Source: Duganella dendranthematis
Lineage (GTDB): Bacteria; Pseudomonadota; Gammaproteobacteria; Burkholderiales; Burkholderiaceae_D
DNA length: 64,000 nt
Assembly (NCBI RefSeq): GCF_012849375.1
Contig: NZ_CP051684.1
Coordinates: forward strand, 124,001 to 188,000
Direction: 5' to 3'
Of this stretch, positions 37,122 through 46,955 are shown in pieces (within the stretch, counting starts at the first letter, position 1; each line of letters starts with the position of its first letter). The position numbers and the translations under genes were made by a program. The notes below the pieces were generated by a model that was not told the DNA's origin, made no database searches, and worked only from the letters and a program-made list of their open reading frames with translations.

Positions 37122-37139
37122 TTCCCGCGCAGGCGGGAA
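37122..37139. repeat. Short inverted repeat of the ATTCCCGC type
   Basis: TTCCCGC-GCAG-GCGGGAA, a 7-bp stem with a 4-base loop, between the receptor gene and cheR. It resembles dispersed elements of the ATTCCCGC...GCGGGAAT kind seen in many betaproteobacterial genomes. A second small stem (cccatact...catggg) follows it. Confidence 0.6.
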
Positions 37140-37184
37140 CCCATACTCAGCATGGGCACCCGCATGCGCGAGTGCGACGACCAC

Positions 37185-38933
37185 TTAAAATTCTTCCCAC
37201 TCGTCGGCGCCCGAGGACGCCGCTGTGGTTTTCTTCGGCGCGGCCGGACGCGCGGCAGCGGTCGGTGCTGGCGCTGGCGCCGATGCCGGACGCGATGCGG
37301 CGGCAATGGCTGCGCGTTTCGGCGCGGCGGCCGGCTTGACCACAGCGCGCTGCGGCGCCGGAGTCGGTGCGCGGCGCACCGCCGTGTCATGCGACAGCTT
37401 GAAGATGCTGACCGCCTGCGACAGCAACTCGGCCTGCTCCTGCATGCTTTCCGCTGCCGCAGCCGCCTCTTCCACCAGGGCCGCATTCTGCTGCGTCATC
37501 TCGTCCATCTGCGAAATCGCCTGATTGACTTCCTCGATGCCATTGCTCTGTTCCTGGGTGGCGGCGGTAATCTCGCCCATGATGTCGGCCACCTGGCGAA
37601 TCGACGTCACGATCAGGTCCATGGTCTGACCGGCTTCGTCCACCAGCTTGCTACCGGCATCGACCTTGTCCACCGAGTCGGTGATCAGTTCCTTGATTTC
37701 CTTGGCCGCACCGGCCGAGCGCTGCGCCAGGTTGCGCACTTCCGACGCCACCACGGCGAAGCCACGGCCCTGCTCACCAGCACGGGCCGCTTCCACCGCC
37801 GCATTCAGCGCCAGGATGTTGGTCTGGAAAGCGATACCGTCAATCACCGAAATAATGTCGGCGATCTTGCGTGACGATTCGGTGATCGACCCCATGGTCT
37901 GTACCACCTGCGACACCACGGTGCCGCCCTTCTCCGCAACCGATGACGCCGACACGGCCAGCTGGTTGGCCTGGCGCGCATTGTCGGCATTCTGCTTGAC
38001 GGTCGAGGTCAGTTCTTCCATCGACGACGCCGTTTCTTCCAGCGAACTGGCCTGCGATTCGGTACGGGCCGACAGGTCGGCATTGCCGGAAGCGATTTCC
38101 TGCGACGCCGTCGAAATCAATTCAGTACCGGTGCGCACATCGCCCACCGTCTTGGCCAGGCTTTCGTTCATATCCTTCAGCGCCTGCAACAGTTCGCTGG
38201 TTTCATCCTGGCCGGTGACCTGCACGTCGGAGGTCAACTCGCCGCTGGCCACTTTCTGCGCCACTTCCACCGCGCCCGACAACGGCACCGTGATCGAACG
38301 GGTGATGATCGTCGCGCACACCACGCCCAGCGCCACCGCCACGCCGCCCAGCACGAACAGCACCACCATCAGGCCGCGGTCCGAGGTGACCGAGCTGTCC
38401 ATCACTTCCTCGGCGTTGGCGCGCTGCATGGCGACCAGCTTGTTGATCTGCACCAGCGTCTGCGTATTGAGCGGATCGATGCGGCCGGAAATCACCTTGG
38501 CGCCGCCCTCGCTGTTAAATGCCAGAATCTGGCCGATGGCTTCCTTGAAGGCGGTGTTGGTGTCGGCGTCCAGCACGCTGATGTCGGCCAGCACTTTCTT
38601 CTCGTTGTCGTTCAGGCCCAGCGCCTTGAGGTCGGCCAGCGCTTTCTCGTAGCGGGCGCGCTGGTCTTTCACTTTCTGCTCTTCCTTCTGCATCAGACTG
38701 ACGTCCGATTGCAGGCCGATGTTACGCATGGCGATGCCGGTTTCCAGCATCGCGCTCTTCATCACGTCGGCCTGCAGGTTCTTGGCCGTCGCGGTTTCCA
38801 ACCCGCTGGTCAGCTTGCTCTTGTTGCTGTAATTCAGGTAGTTGGTCATCAGCACGATGGCCACCAGGATCAGCAAAATAATGCCGAAACCGATGCGCAG
38901 CCGTGCGCCGATCTTGAAGTCGCGTAAGTTCAT
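37185..38933 (-). CDS. Methyl-accepting chemotaxis protein
   Basis: 582 residues, classic transmembrane receptor. First transmembrane helix at about 10-32, a periplasmic four-helix-bundle sensor, second helix at about 190-212, HAMP, then the cytoplasmic coiled-coil domain with the signalling hairpin around residue 380 ([20 protein letters not shown]). The C-terminus is an Ala/Pro linker ending DEWEEF, like the NWETF docking site for CheR. The ligand is unknown. It is embedded in the chemotaxis operon between cheW and cheR. Confidence 0.95.
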   Translation of the reverse strand: MNLRDFKIGARLRIGFGIILLILVAIVLMTNYLNYSNKSKLTSGLETATAKNLQADVMKSAMLETGIAMRNIGLQSDVSLMQKEEQKVKDQRARYEKALADLKALGLNDNEKKVLADISVLDADTNTAFKEAIGQILAFNSEGGAKVISGRIDPLNTQTLVQINKLVAMQRANAEEVMDSSVTSDRGLMVVLFVLGGVAVALGVVCATIITRSITVPLSGAVEVAQKVASGELTSDVQVTGQDETSELLQALKDMNESLAKTVGDVRTGTELISTASQEIASGNADLSARTESQASSLEETASSMEELTSTVKQNADNARQANQLAVSASSVAEKGGTVVSQVVQTMGSITESSRKIADIISVIDGIAFQTNILALNAAVEAARAGEQGRGFAVVASEVRNLAQRSAGAAKEIKELITDSVDKVDAGSKLVDEAGQTMDLIVTSIRQVADIMGEITAATQEQSNGIEEVNQAISQMDEMTQQNAALVEEAAAAAESMQEQAELLSQAVSIFKLSHDTAVRRAPTPAPQRAVVKPAAAPKRAAIAAASRPASAPAPAPTAAARPAAPKKTTAASSGADEWEEF

Positions 38934-39067
38934 GTGGTACTCCCCTCTGTCTGTGCTCTATCGTCGTGTGGCGGCGCGTCCTTCTTTTTGGGACACGTCC
39001 GTGTACTGCAAGGTGCCGGCGCGGGGTTGAGGCGCCGGCGGGGCGGGCTAGGCTAAGTGTTGGTCAC

Positions 39068-39565
39068 TCAAGCGGCCGCCAGCTGGTCCATCAAGCCCAT
39101 TTCCGGGCTGGACATCAGCTTGTCGATGTTAACCAGGATCAGCATGCGCTCGTCGATGGTGCCGAGGCCGATCATATAGTCGGTGCTGAAGGCGGTGCCC
39201 ATTTCCGGCGCCGGCTTCACTTGTTCCGGGGTCAGCGTGGTCACGTCCGACACCGAGTCCACCACCATGCCGACGATGCGGCCGTTGATGTTGAGGATGA
39301 TGACCACGGTGAACTGGTCATACACCGGATCGCCGAGGTGGAACTTGATGCGCATGTCCACCACCGGAATGATGATGCCGCGCAGATTGATCACGCCCTT
39401 GATGAATTCAGGCGCGTTGGCGATGCGGGTCACCGCTTCGTAGCCGCGGATTTCCTGCACCTTCAGGATGTCGATGCCGTACTCTTCCGTACCAAGCTTG
39501 AAGGCCAGGTATTCGTGGCCGGCGATTTCGTTGGCCTGTGCGACGTTGGATTGGATCTCTGCCAT
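39068..39565 (-). CDS. cheW: Chemotaxis coupling protein CheW
   Basis: 165 residues, SH3-like two-subdomain fold. It has [25 protein letters not shown] near the start and [17 protein letters not shown] in the middle. Links the receptor to CheA. It starts ten bases after cheA. Confidence 0.96.
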   Translation of the reverse strand: MAEIQSNVAQANEIAGHEYLAFKLGTEEYGIDILKVQEIRGYEAVTRIANAPEFIKGVINLRGIIIPVVDMRIKFHLGDPVYDQFTVVIILNINGRIVGMVVDSVSDVTTLTPEQVKPAPEMGTAFSTDYMIGLGTIDERMLILVNIDKLMSSPEMGLMDQLAAA

Positions 39566-39574
39566 GATGGCCCC

Positions 39575-41761
39575 CTATGAAGAAAAAATCGATTCGTCGG
39601 CCAACTGGCGCGACGAGCGTATCAGCGCGGCTACATCCAGGATCAGCGATACGCCGCCGTCACCCAGGATGGTTGCGCCGGAAATGCCGGCTACTTTGCG
39701 GTAATTGGATTCCAGGTTCTTGACCACCACCTGCTGCTGGCCGACCAGGTCGTCGACGAACAGGCCAGCCTTGCGGCCGTCGGTCTCGACGATGATGACG
39801 ATGCCTTGGCACGGGTCGGTAAAGCGCGGCGCGATGTCGAACATCTGGTGCAGCGGCACCAGCGGCAGGTACTCGCCGCGCACCTTGATGACGCGGCCCT
39901 TGCCACTGATTTCCTTGACGTCTTCCGGCACCGGCTGCAGCGATTCGATCACGAAGCCCAGCGGCAAGATGTAAATCTCGTCGCCGACGCGGATCGACAT
40001 GCCATCCAGAATCGCCAGCGTCAACGGCAGCGAAATCGAGATGGTGGTGCCGAAGCCCTTGGCCGAGCGGATGTCGACCACGCCGCCCATGGCGGTGATA
40101 TTACGCTTGACCACGTCCATGCCGACGCCGCGTCCCGACACGTCGGTGACCACGTCGGCGGTCGAGAAGCCCGGCGCGAAGATCAGCTGCCAGACTTCGG
40201 CGTCGCTCATGTTTTCCGTTACCGGCAGGCCGTTCTGTTCGGCCTTGGCCAGGATGCGCTCGCGGTTCAAGCCGCCGCCATCATCCGATACTTCGATGAT
40301 GATGTTGCCGCCCTGGTGAGAAGCCGACAGGAACAGCCGGCCGGCATCGCTCTTGCCGCCGGCGCGCCGCACTTCCGGCATTTCGATGCCGTGGTCGATC
40401 GAGTTGCGCACCAGGTGCGTCAGCGGATCGACGATGCGCTCGATCAGGCCCTTGTCCAGTTCGGTGGCGGCGCCGTTGGTGATGAAATCGACCTTCTTGC
40501 CCAGCTTGTGCGCCAGGTCGCGCACCATGCGCGGGAAGCGCGAGAACACGAAGTCCATCGGCATCATGCGGATCGACATCACCGCTTCCTGCAGGTCGCG
40601 GGTATTGCGGGTCAGCTGGCCGACGCTGTTGAGCAGGCGCTCGTGCACCATCGGGTCGAGCGTATCGACGCGCTGTTCGATCATCGCCTGCGTGATGACC
40701 AGTTCGCCAACCAGATTGATCAGCTGGTCGACCTTCTCGATCGAGACGCGGATCGAGGCCGACTCGGCGCCGGCGTGGGCAGGTGCCTTCTCTTTTTCCT
40801 TCTCTTCCTTCTTGACGACTTTCTTCTCTTCTTCCGGCGGCGTTTCGATCACGATGCCGGCGGCGGCGCGGATCTGTTCGACCGGCTGGAAGAAGCCGTA
40901 ACCTTGTGCGTCTTCGCTGCCGGCGGCGGCGTTGGCGCGGATTTCGTCCAGCGGCTGGAAGAAGCCATAGCCCTCGCCGGCGGCGGCGGGCTTGAGTTCG
41001 GTAGTGTCGAAGAAACCGTAGCCGAGGTCAGCCTCGACCTGATTGCGCGCGGCCCGTTCCTTTGCCGCCTGCGCGTCGTCCAGCGCCGGCAGTTCGGTGA
41101 CGATCATGTCGTCCGGATTGAGCACGAAGGAGCAGATGGCGATCACGTCGTCCAGGCTCTCATGCGTGGTGACCAGCATGGCGTTGCGGTCCTTGTCCAG
41201 CGGCGTGATCGAGACGTGGCCCATCAGGCCCAGTTCCTCGCCCAGCGCCTGCACCTCGCGGTGCGGCATGGCCGGCAGTTCCAGGCGGTAGCGGCGGCCG
41301 CCGCTGTGATCGACCACCTTGGTTTCGACCGCATTGTAGGCCGGCGCGACCGGCGCCAGCGCCACCACCGGCACGTCCTGCGCCAGCGATTGCAGCATCA
41401 TGCGCACATTGCCGACCGCGTCCTGATCGACCGCGCTGCCGAGACGGTGACCGTCCAGCTGCATTTTGAGGATGTCCTTGGCGGCCAGGAAGGCGTCCAC
41501 GTGTTCGCCGGTCAACGCCATCTCGCCTTTGCGGATGCGGTCCAGCAGGGTTTCCAGCACGTGCGTGATTTCGCTCATGTCGGTCACGCCAAACGTGGAG
41601 GCGCCGCCCTTGACCGAGTGGGCGGTGCGGAAGATCGCGTTCAGATCCTCGGCATCGGGGGCGTCCAGATCGACGGCCAGCAGCAGCCGCTCCATTTCAG
41701 CCAGCAGCTCCTCGGCCTCATCGAAAAAGACCTGATAAAACTGGCTTATATCGATGGTCAT
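39575..41761 (-). CDS. cheA: Chemotaxis histidine kinase CheA
   Basis: 728 residues. Order: HPt domain with phosphorylated H48 (RTAHSVKGGAS), a linker and P2-like region, a dimerisation helix pair, the ATP-binding HATPase domain with DDGGGL, and a C-terminal CheW-like domain. The region before the dimerisation domain carries three copies of a GYGFF motif (around 40890, 40958 and 41010) followed by a very acidic/basic EEEKKVVKKEEKEKEK stretch. It phosphorylates CheY and CheB. Confidence 0.97.
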   Translation of the reverse strand: MTIDISQFYQVFFDEAEELLAEMERLLLAVDLDAPDAEDLNAIFRTAHSVKGGASTFGVTDMSEITHVLETLLDRIRKGEMALTGEHVDAFLAAKDILKMQLDGHRLGSAVDQDAVGNVRMMLQSLAQDVPVVALAPVAPAYNAVETKVVDHSGGRRYRLELPAMPHREVQALGEELGLMGHVSITPLDKDRNAMLVTTHESLDDVIAICSFVLNPDDMIVTELPALDDAQAAKERAARNQVEADLGYGFFDTTELKPAAAGEGYGFFQPLDEIRANAAAGSEDAQGYGFFQPVEQIRAAAGIVIETPPEEEKKVVKKEEKEKEKAPAHAGAESASIRVSIEKVDQLINLVGELVITQAMIEQRVDTLDPMVHERLLNSVGQLTRNTRDLQEAVMSIRMMPMDFVFSRFPRMVRDLAHKLGKKVDFITNGAATELDKGLIERIVDPLTHLVRNSIDHGIEMPEVRRAGGKSDAGRLFLSASHQGGNIIIEVSDDGGGLNRERILAKAEQNGLPVTENMSDAEVWQLIFAPGFSTADVVTDVSGRGVGMDVVKRNITAMGGVVDIRSAKGFGTTISISLPLTLAILDGMSIRVGDEIYILPLGFVIESLQPVPEDVKEISGKGRVIKVRGEYLPLVPLHQMFDIAPRFTDPCQGIVIIVETDGRKAGLFVDDLVGQQQVVVKNLESNYRKVAGISGATILGDGGVSLILDVAALIRSSRQLADESIFSS

Positions 41762-41802
41762 GGGGATACTCCGTTACGTTCGCTTCGCATCATGACGCCT
41801 TA

Positions 41803-42168
41803 TCAGCCGATGACCTTTTTGACGACTTCGATCAGCCGCTGCGGATCGAAAGGTTTGACCAGCCAGCCATTGGCGCCGGCGGCGCGGCCCTTGGCCTTCA
41901 TCTCGTCGGACGATTCGGTGGTCAGCATCAGGATGGGAGTCTTGGCGTAGCTCGGCAGCTCGCGCAGCAGCTTGATCAGTTGCAGGCCGTCCATGCGCGG
42001 CATATTCTGGTCGGTCAGCACCAGGTCGACGTTCTGCAGCTTGGCTTTTTCCAGGCCTTCCTGGCCGTCCACCGCCTCCACCACCTGGTAGCCGGCCGCC
42101 TTCAGGCTGAACGCCACCATCTGGCGCAGGGAGCTGGAATCATCAACTGCAAGTATAGTCTTGGCCAT
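41803..42168 (-). CDS. cheY: Chemotaxis response regulator CheY (first copy)
   Basis: 121-residue receiver. Acid pair in VDDSSSLRQM, phosphoacceptor Asp in LVLTDQNMPRMDG, and Lys in GWLVKPF. It lies directly upstream of cheA. It is clearly different in sequence from the cheY at 33985, so the two may have different partners. Confidence 0.94.
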   Translation of the reverse strand: MAKTILAVDDSSSLRQMVAFSLKAAGYQVVEAVDGQEGLEKAKLQNVDLVLTDQNMPRMDGLQLIKLLRELPSYAKTPILMLTTESSDEMKAKGRAAGANGWLVKPFDPQRLIEVVKKVIG

Positions 42169-42202
42169 CTTTATCTCTCTTGTAAATCACGTTATATAGT
42201 TG

Positions 42203-42751
42203 TTAGAACAGCTCGATGTCGCCGCTCTCCAGGTGTTGCTGACTGACTGCTTTGCGCAACACGCTGCGCAATTCCAAACTCTGTATCGCCAGCGCCATGC
42301 TGACCTTGCCCAGCAGCTCGACGATCTGTTCGTTGTCGCTCTCGGGCAGCATCTCGTCGCCATGGGCGCCCAGCGTGCCGAGGAACTCGCGCAAGCCGGT
42401 CACGCGTTTCAGCGTGCGGTCCAGCAACTGGCTGGTCATGTCCTGGAATTGCAGGCTGGTGATGGCGGCGTTCACATAGCCGCCGACCTGGCCTTGCAGC
42501 GCCTCCAGCTGGGCGCGCTGCTCGGGGGTCGCGGTGCCGCCTTGCAGCAGCAGCTGGATGGTGGCCTGCTCGGCCTCCACCGTCTTATGGATCGCCATGA
42601 AGTTGAAGGACAGCTTTTCAATCGCTTCCTCCAGCAGCAGGCCGGTCTGGATCAGGTCGGTCTCGACTTCGGTCAGATGCCGGCGACCGTGGTCAGCCAC
42701 GCCGGACAGCAGGCGCTTGACGTGGGACCCCAGAATTTTTTTTCTCGTCAT
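42203..42751 (-). CDS. CheZ-like chemotaxis phosphatase
   Basis: 182 residues, mostly helical. FQDMTSQLLDRTLKRV at about 102-117 matches the CheZ active-site helix FQDLTGQVIKR; the D-x3-Q pair (D104 and Q108) corresponds to the Asp143/Gln147 that promote CheY-P dephosphorylation. The C-terminus ends in an acidic ESGDIELF, comparable to the CheY-binding tail of CheZ. It is shorter than E. coli CheZ (about 214). Between motB and cheY, it fills the expected cheZ slot, but it could also be a paralogue with another role. Confidence 0.75.
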   Translation of the reverse strand: MTRKKILGSHVKRLLSGVADHGRRHLTEVETDLIQTGLLLEEAIEKLSFNFMAIHKTVEAEQATIQLLLQGGTATPEQRAQLEALQGQVGGYVNAAITSLQFQDMTSQLLDRTLKRVTGLREFLGTLGAHGDEMLPESDNEQIVELLGKVSMALAIQSLELRSVLRKAVSQQHLESGDIELF

Positions 42752-42786
42752 AACAGTCTCGTTTACTTCTGTTTACTTCTACTGGC

Positions 42787-43743
42787 TTATTTGCGCACCG
42801 GCGGGCCGGACGGCTTACCCTGGGCCGCCGCTGCGGGGGCGATCTCGGCAGCATCCTCGGCGTCGCCGACCTCGATCTTGCGGCCGTCGCGCAGCACATT
42901 GTCTTCGGCCTTGCGGTTCATGACGACGATGCTGATGCGGCGGTTGATCGGATTGAACGGGTCGGCCTTGTCGAGGTTGATGGCCGAGGCCAGCCCGACC
43001 ACGCGCAAGACCTTGGCATCCTGCATGCCGCCGACGATCAGCTCGCGGCGCGAAGCGTTGGCGCGGTCGGCCGACAATTCCCAATTGCTGTAGCCGGCGT
43101 CGCTCATATACGGCGTCGAATCGGTGTGGCCGGACAGGCTGATGCGATTCGGCACGTCATTCAGCACGAAGCCGATCTCGTGCAGGATGTCCTTGGTGTA
43201 CGGTTGCAGCTCAGCCTTGGCCAGCGCGAACATCGGCCGGTTCTGCTCGTCGACGATCTGGATCCGCAGCCCCTCGCTGGTGATGTCGAGCAGCAGCTGG
43301 TCCTTGTATTTCTTCAGCAGCGGGTTGGCCTCGATCTTGTTCTCGATGCGTTCCTTGAGCGCTTTCAGGCGCTGGTTTTCTTCCGCTTCCATGGCGGCCT
43401 TGGCGGCCGTCAGGTTATAGGTCTTCTTGACCTGCGGGTCGTCGCTGGCCTTGACCTGGCCGTCGGTACGGGTCAAGTCCTTGCCGCCGCCCTTGATCAC
43501 CGACGAGCTGTCGCCGCTGCCGGAACCGCCCGCCATCGCCACCTTCAGCGGCGTCTTGAAGTATTCGGAAATGCCGTTGAGGTCGCCCTTGGTGGTCGAA
43601 CCCAGCAGCCACATCAGCAGGAAGAACGCCATCATCGCCGTCACGAAGTCGGCATACGCGATCTTCCAGGCGCCGCCGTGGTGACCGCCGCCGCCCTTCT
43701 TGATGCGCTTGACGATAATCGGCCGCAAGCCCTCTTCAGCCAT
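42787..43743 (-). CDS. motB: Flagellar stator protein MotB
   Basis: 318 residues. One transmembrane helix with the proton-relay D32 (YADFVTAMMAFFLLMWLLG), a plug region, and an OmpA-like peptidoglycan-binding domain (ISLSGHTDSTPY). Anchors the stator and carries the proton path. 38 bases after motA. Confidence 0.97.
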   Translation of the reverse strand: MAEEGLRPIIVKRIKKGGGGHHGGAWKIAYADFVTAMMAFFLLMWLLGSTTKGDLNGISEYFKTPLKVAMAGGSGSGDSSSVIKGGGKDLTRTDGQVKASDDPQVKKTYNLTAAKAAMEAEENQRLKALKERIENKIEANPLLKKYKDQLLLDITSEGLRIQIVDEQNRPMFALAKAELQPYTKDILHEIGFVLNDVPNRISLSGHTDSTPYMSDAGYSNWELSADRANASRRELIVGGMQDAKVLRVVGLASAINLDKADPFNPINRRISIVVMNRKAEDNVLRDGRKIEVGDAEDAAEIAPAAAAQGKPSGPPVRK

Positions 43744-43780
43744 GATTCATCCTTAAACTAGTGAAATTGCGCGGCATGGC

Positions 43781-44641
43781 TTACTTCGACTTGGATTTCT
43801 TGATGTGGTCTTCCAGCTCGTTGAAGGTCGGGCGCTCGGTCGAGTACAGCACCTTGCGGCCGAATTCCACCGCCAGCGCCGGCGCGTAGCCGTTCAAGCT
43901 GGCCAACAGCGTGACTTTCACGCACTGGTACATTTTGGTCGACTCTTCCAGCTTCTGTTCCAGCAGGCTCGACAGCGGACCGACGAAGCCGTAGGCCAGC
44001 AGAATACCGAGGAAGGTACCGACCAGCGCGTGGGCGATCAGGATACCCAGCTCGGCCGGCGGCAAGCCTACCGATTCCATGGTGTGCACCACGCCCATCA
44101 CCGCCGCCACGATACCGAAGGCCGGCATGCCGTCGCCCAGCTTGGCGATGGCGTGGGCCGGCGCGGCGCCCTCGTGGTGGTGGGTCTCGATCTCCATGTC
44201 CATCAGGTTCTCGATCTGGAACGCATCCATATTCCCCGACACCATCAGGCGCAGGTAATCGGTCATGAATTCGACGATGTGATGGTCTTCCAGCACGCTC
44301 GGGTACTTGCTGAACAGCGGGCTTTGCTCCGGGCTGTCGATATCGCCTTCGATCGACATCAGGCCTTCCTTGCGGACCTTGGACAGCACGTCGAACAGCA
44401 GCGACATTAGCTCCATGTACAGGTCTTTGGTGTAGCGCGAGCCCTTGAACAGGGTCGGAATCGCACCCAGTGTAGCTTTCAGGGTCTTGCCGTTGTTACC
44501 GACCAGGAAGGCGCCGACAGCGCCGCCGCCGATCATGACCAGCTCCAGCGGCTGAATCAGCACGGCCATGTGCCCGCCGCTGGCGGCATAGCCGCCGAAC
44601 ACGCCAAGCAGGACCACTACATATCCGATGATGACTAACAA
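43781..44641 (-). CDS. motA: Flagellar stator protein MotA
   Basis: 286 residues with four transmembrane helices (two near the N-terminus, two near 165-225) and the large cytoplasmic loop between helices 2 and 3. PPAELGILIAHALVGTFLGILLAYGFVGP is the conserved third-fourth helix region. Partner of MotB. The 130 bases before it, behind the methyltransferase gene, probably hold a class II flagellar promoter. Confidence 0.97.
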   Translation of the reverse strand: MLVIIGYVVVLLGVFGGYAASGGHMAVLIQPLELVMIGGGAVGAFLVGNNGKTLKATLGAIPTLFKGSRYTKDLYMELMSLLFDVLSKVRKEGLMSIEGDIDSPEQSPLFSKYPSVLEDHHIVEFMTDYLRLMVSGNMDAFQIENLMDMEIETHHHEGAAPAHAIAKLGDGMPAFGIVAAVMGVVHTMESVGLPPAELGILIAHALVGTFLGILLAYGFVGPLSSLLEQKLEESTKMYQCVKVTLLASLNGYAPALAVEFGRKVLYSTERPTFNELEDHIKKSKSK

Positions 44642-44771
44642 GTGTTCTGACTCCCCAGAGCGAAAACCGGCCGAATTGTGACGAAGTGGGCCGGTTTTTC
44701 AAGAATTTACATATAGAACTACAATAGCCTGACTAAGGGGGGGCGGGCAAGTGAATAACGTCAAATGATGC

Positions 44772-45551
44772 TTAAAAGTACCATATATAGAGGGGAATTT
44801 CGCGCTCTGTGGCTCTAATGATGCTATCTGGTGTTCTTTCCTCAATGACAAATTCATAGCTCACAAGCATCGAACCAGGACACATTTCAGCAGCCGCCTT
44901 GTGCCACAATCCGGACATGGCGGCCGGTGACAGATAAGCAAATACCATGTCGAACTGGCTAAAGTCCAGGCTTTCGTAGTCGCCCCGCAGGAAGCGGGCA
45001 CGGCTGCCGCCGAGCCTGGCGCGCAGCCAGCTAACCAGCCACGGCAGCGGCGCCAGTTCAATGCCGACGACGTCGGCGTCCGGCCGCACCCGCGCCAGGT
45101 ACAGGGTCAGGCCACCGAGGCCGCTGCCGATGTCGATCACACGTGGCGCAGCGCCCTGGCGGGCCGGCAGCAGCTGGCGTACCGCATCCCACACGGCCGG
45201 ACCGGACGGGTAATACGGCACCTGAGTGCGGAACGTCGACCAATACCAGCCCAGCAGCAGCAAAAACACCGCGCCGAACAGCCACGACGGCAGGCTCAGC
45301 GCCAGCGCGGCCAGCACCGCCAGCGGAAACAACAACTGGATCGCGCGCCACCAGGCCGCCAGCGCCAGCTTCCAGGTGAGCGCGGCCGCCAGCAGGCCCT
45401 GCACCACGGCCACGGTCAGATAATCGACGGGGAAACGAAAACTGGCCATCACATAAATGATGGCCAGCGTGAGCGGCATGGCGCCGCACTGGATCAGCAT
45501 GGCCTGTACAGCGGGTGCGCGGGCGATGCGTTGCAAGGAAGGTAAGTTCAC
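44772..45551 (-). CDS. Membrane-anchored class I SAM-dependent methyltransferase
   Basis: About 259 residues if started at the GTG at 45551, 29 bases after flhC. Three to four N-terminal hydrophobic helices (about 20-125) precede a Rossmann-type methyltransferase domain with motif [18 protein letters not shown] and GIEL. Substrate unknown. Inserted between flhC and motA, so probably coregulated with motility, but no known flagellar role. Confidence 0.8.
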   Translation of the reverse strand: MNLPSLQRIARAPAVQAMLIQCGAMPLTLAIIYVMASFRFPVDYLTVAVVQGLLAAALTWKLALAAWWRAIQLLFPLAVLAALALSLPSWLFGAVFLLLLGWYWSTFRTQVPYYPSGPAVWDAVRQLLPARQGAAPRVIDIGSGLGGLTLYLARVRPDADVVGIELAPLPWLVSWLRARLGGSRARFLRGDYESLDFSQFDMVFAYLSPAAMSGLWHKAAAEMCPGSMLVSYEFVIEERTPDSIIRATEREIPLYIWYF

Positions 45552-45580
45552 GCGGCGTATTATGCCCGCGATTGCACGAC

Positions 45581-46129
45581 TTAGGCGGCCAGCGCCTCGA
45601 CTTCGCGTGATTTTTTGGTCTTGCCGGCGCGCGACGGCATGTGGCACAGGCCGCAAACGTAGCTGCCATGCAGGTCCATGGCGTTGACCACGAATTTGCC
45701 TTGGCATTTGCCGCACGGGGCGGTTTCCAGCATTTTGCTGCTGAAGAAGCGCACCAGGGTCCAGGCACGGGTCAGCGACAGCAGCGGCTCTTCGCCCGGT
45801 TCCGGCGGCATTTGTTCGAGGTACAGCTTGTAAGCCTTCATCACCGCTTCCACGCCCGTCGCGCCGGCGTGGGTCACCAGGAAGCTATGGATGTTGATGA
45901 ACAGCGAGGAATGAATATTCGGTTGCCAGGTCAGGAACCAGTCGGTCGAGAACGGCAACATGCCTTTTGGCGGCGACACGCCCTTCAGCTCTTTGTACAG
46001 CTTGAGCAGGCGTTCGCGCGACAGCGACACTTCCGACTCCAGCAGTTGCAGGCGGGCGCCCAACTGGATCAGTTCGATGGCCAGCTGGATTTCCTGGGCT
46101 TCCGTTACAACGCTTTTCTTGGCGGCCAT
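45581..46129 (-). CDS. flhC: Flagellar master regulator subunit FlhC
   Basis: 182 residues. The zinc-binding C-x2-C pairs (CGKCQGKF...CGLCHMP) lie near the C-terminus, after the conserved [13 protein letters not shown] region. FlhC pairs with FlhD as FlhD4C2 to activate class II flagellar genes. Starts 19 bases after flhD. Confidence 0.97.
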   Translation of the reverse strand: MAAKKSVVTEAQEIQLAIELIQLGARLQLLESEVSLSRERLLKLYKELKGVSPPKGMLPFSTDWFLTWQPNIHSSLFINIHSFLVTHAGATGVEAVMKAYKLYLEQMPPEPGEEPLLSLTRAWTLVRFFSSKMLETAPCGKCQGKFVVNAMDLHGSYVCGLCHMPSRAGKTKKSREVEALAA

Positions 46130-46147
46130 GATCTGAGCTCCTGACGA

Positions 46148-46465
46148 TTAAACGATTTCTTCGACCGGCTGGCCGGCCATCAGGATGGCGGCGTGCGACT
46201 GGGCCAGCACGCGGTCCTTGTTGTAGTTCGTCAGCATCGACAGGATGGCGCTGTCGTCGAAGCGGAAGCGGGCCAGCATCATGTTGCCGCCTGCCAGTTT
46301 GAGAATCTGCGCGTTGCTCATGCCTTCGATCAGGTCGGCGATTTCAGCAGCGATGCCGAGACGGAAGATTGCGGTGACTTTGTCGGCGCGGATCATCTGC
46401 TGAGCCAGCATCAGGTAGCTCAGGTTGGCGTCGCGAATTTCGGCCATCATATCGTTTGCAGTCAT
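46148..46465 (-). CDS. flhD: Flagellar master regulator subunit FlhD
   Basis: 105 residues from the ATG at 46465, which has AGGAG upstream; the frame extends further to 46525 but without a good site. MTANDMMAEIRDANLSYLMLAQQMIRADK is the conserved FlhD start. First gene of the motility run, followed by flhC. Confidence 0.95.
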   Translation of the reverse strand: MTANDMMAEIRDANLSYLMLAQQMIRADKVTAIFRLGIAAEIADLIEGMSNAQILKLAGGNMMLARFRFDDSAILSMLTNYNKDRVLAQSHAAILMAGQPVEEIV

Positions 46466-46545
46466 TTTCCCACTCCTAGCGTTTTTCTCTCGTTGGAACA
46501 CGTTTGCGTTTCCATTGAGATACATTCTGCTTGAGCAACAAAAAG

Positions 46546-46566
46546 CGGAGAAGAGGTGACTCTCCG
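46546..46566 (-). promoter_or_regulatory. Terminator-like hairpin in the flhD leader
   Basis: On the minus strand CGGAGA-(9 bases)-TCTCCG followed by CTTTTTG. Located about 80-100 bases before the flhD start; it could attenuate transcription into flhDC. Confidence 0.45.
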
Positions 46567-46740
46567 TATTTTAGGTCGGAAAATAGCGGGTGCGACCTGT
46601 CGGTGTTTGTCTTACAAACACGCGCAGATCGGTTGCCACGCCCTTGCGGCGGGGGTTTCTTGCGGGATACAAGTTTTCAAAACATCCCTTTTTAAATCGA
46701 AAAATAAAGCAGCAAAGCGACTCTTTTTTGCGACATCTAA

Positions 46741-46884
46741 ACCGGTAACGGCAGCCTTTTGAGGAACTTTAGGGTCTTTGCGAAATATTTTTAAAATTTT
46801 TCGCCCCTACCGCCGGGTTAGCGATGCACGGTTTTCTGCGCATCTTGAAACTGGTAACGGCAGCGGTTGAGGGAACTTTAGGGT
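46741..46884. repeat. Pair of 35-base direct repeats upstream of flhDC
   Basis: Two 35-base units at 46741-46775 and 46850-46884 begin acYggtaacggcagc and end gaactttagggt; 29 of 35 positions match, and each is followed by an AT-rich run. Not in any coding frame. Confidence 0.7.
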
Positions 46885-46955
46885 TTTTTTGAAAAAAATC
46901 GAAAATAATTTAAAAAAGCCCCGAGAACGAGGATTCATGCGGGTTTGCCGCGCAT

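Noticed and set aside
39806..41950. 714-codon open frame antisense to cheA
   Set aside because: Same reason: antisense to a clear CheA gene, very Arg/Gln-rich, no domain.
42203..42751. Calling the gene plain cheZ
   Set aside because: Only the catalytic helix and acidic tail match; size and the rest of the sequence diverge, so I left it as CheZ-like.
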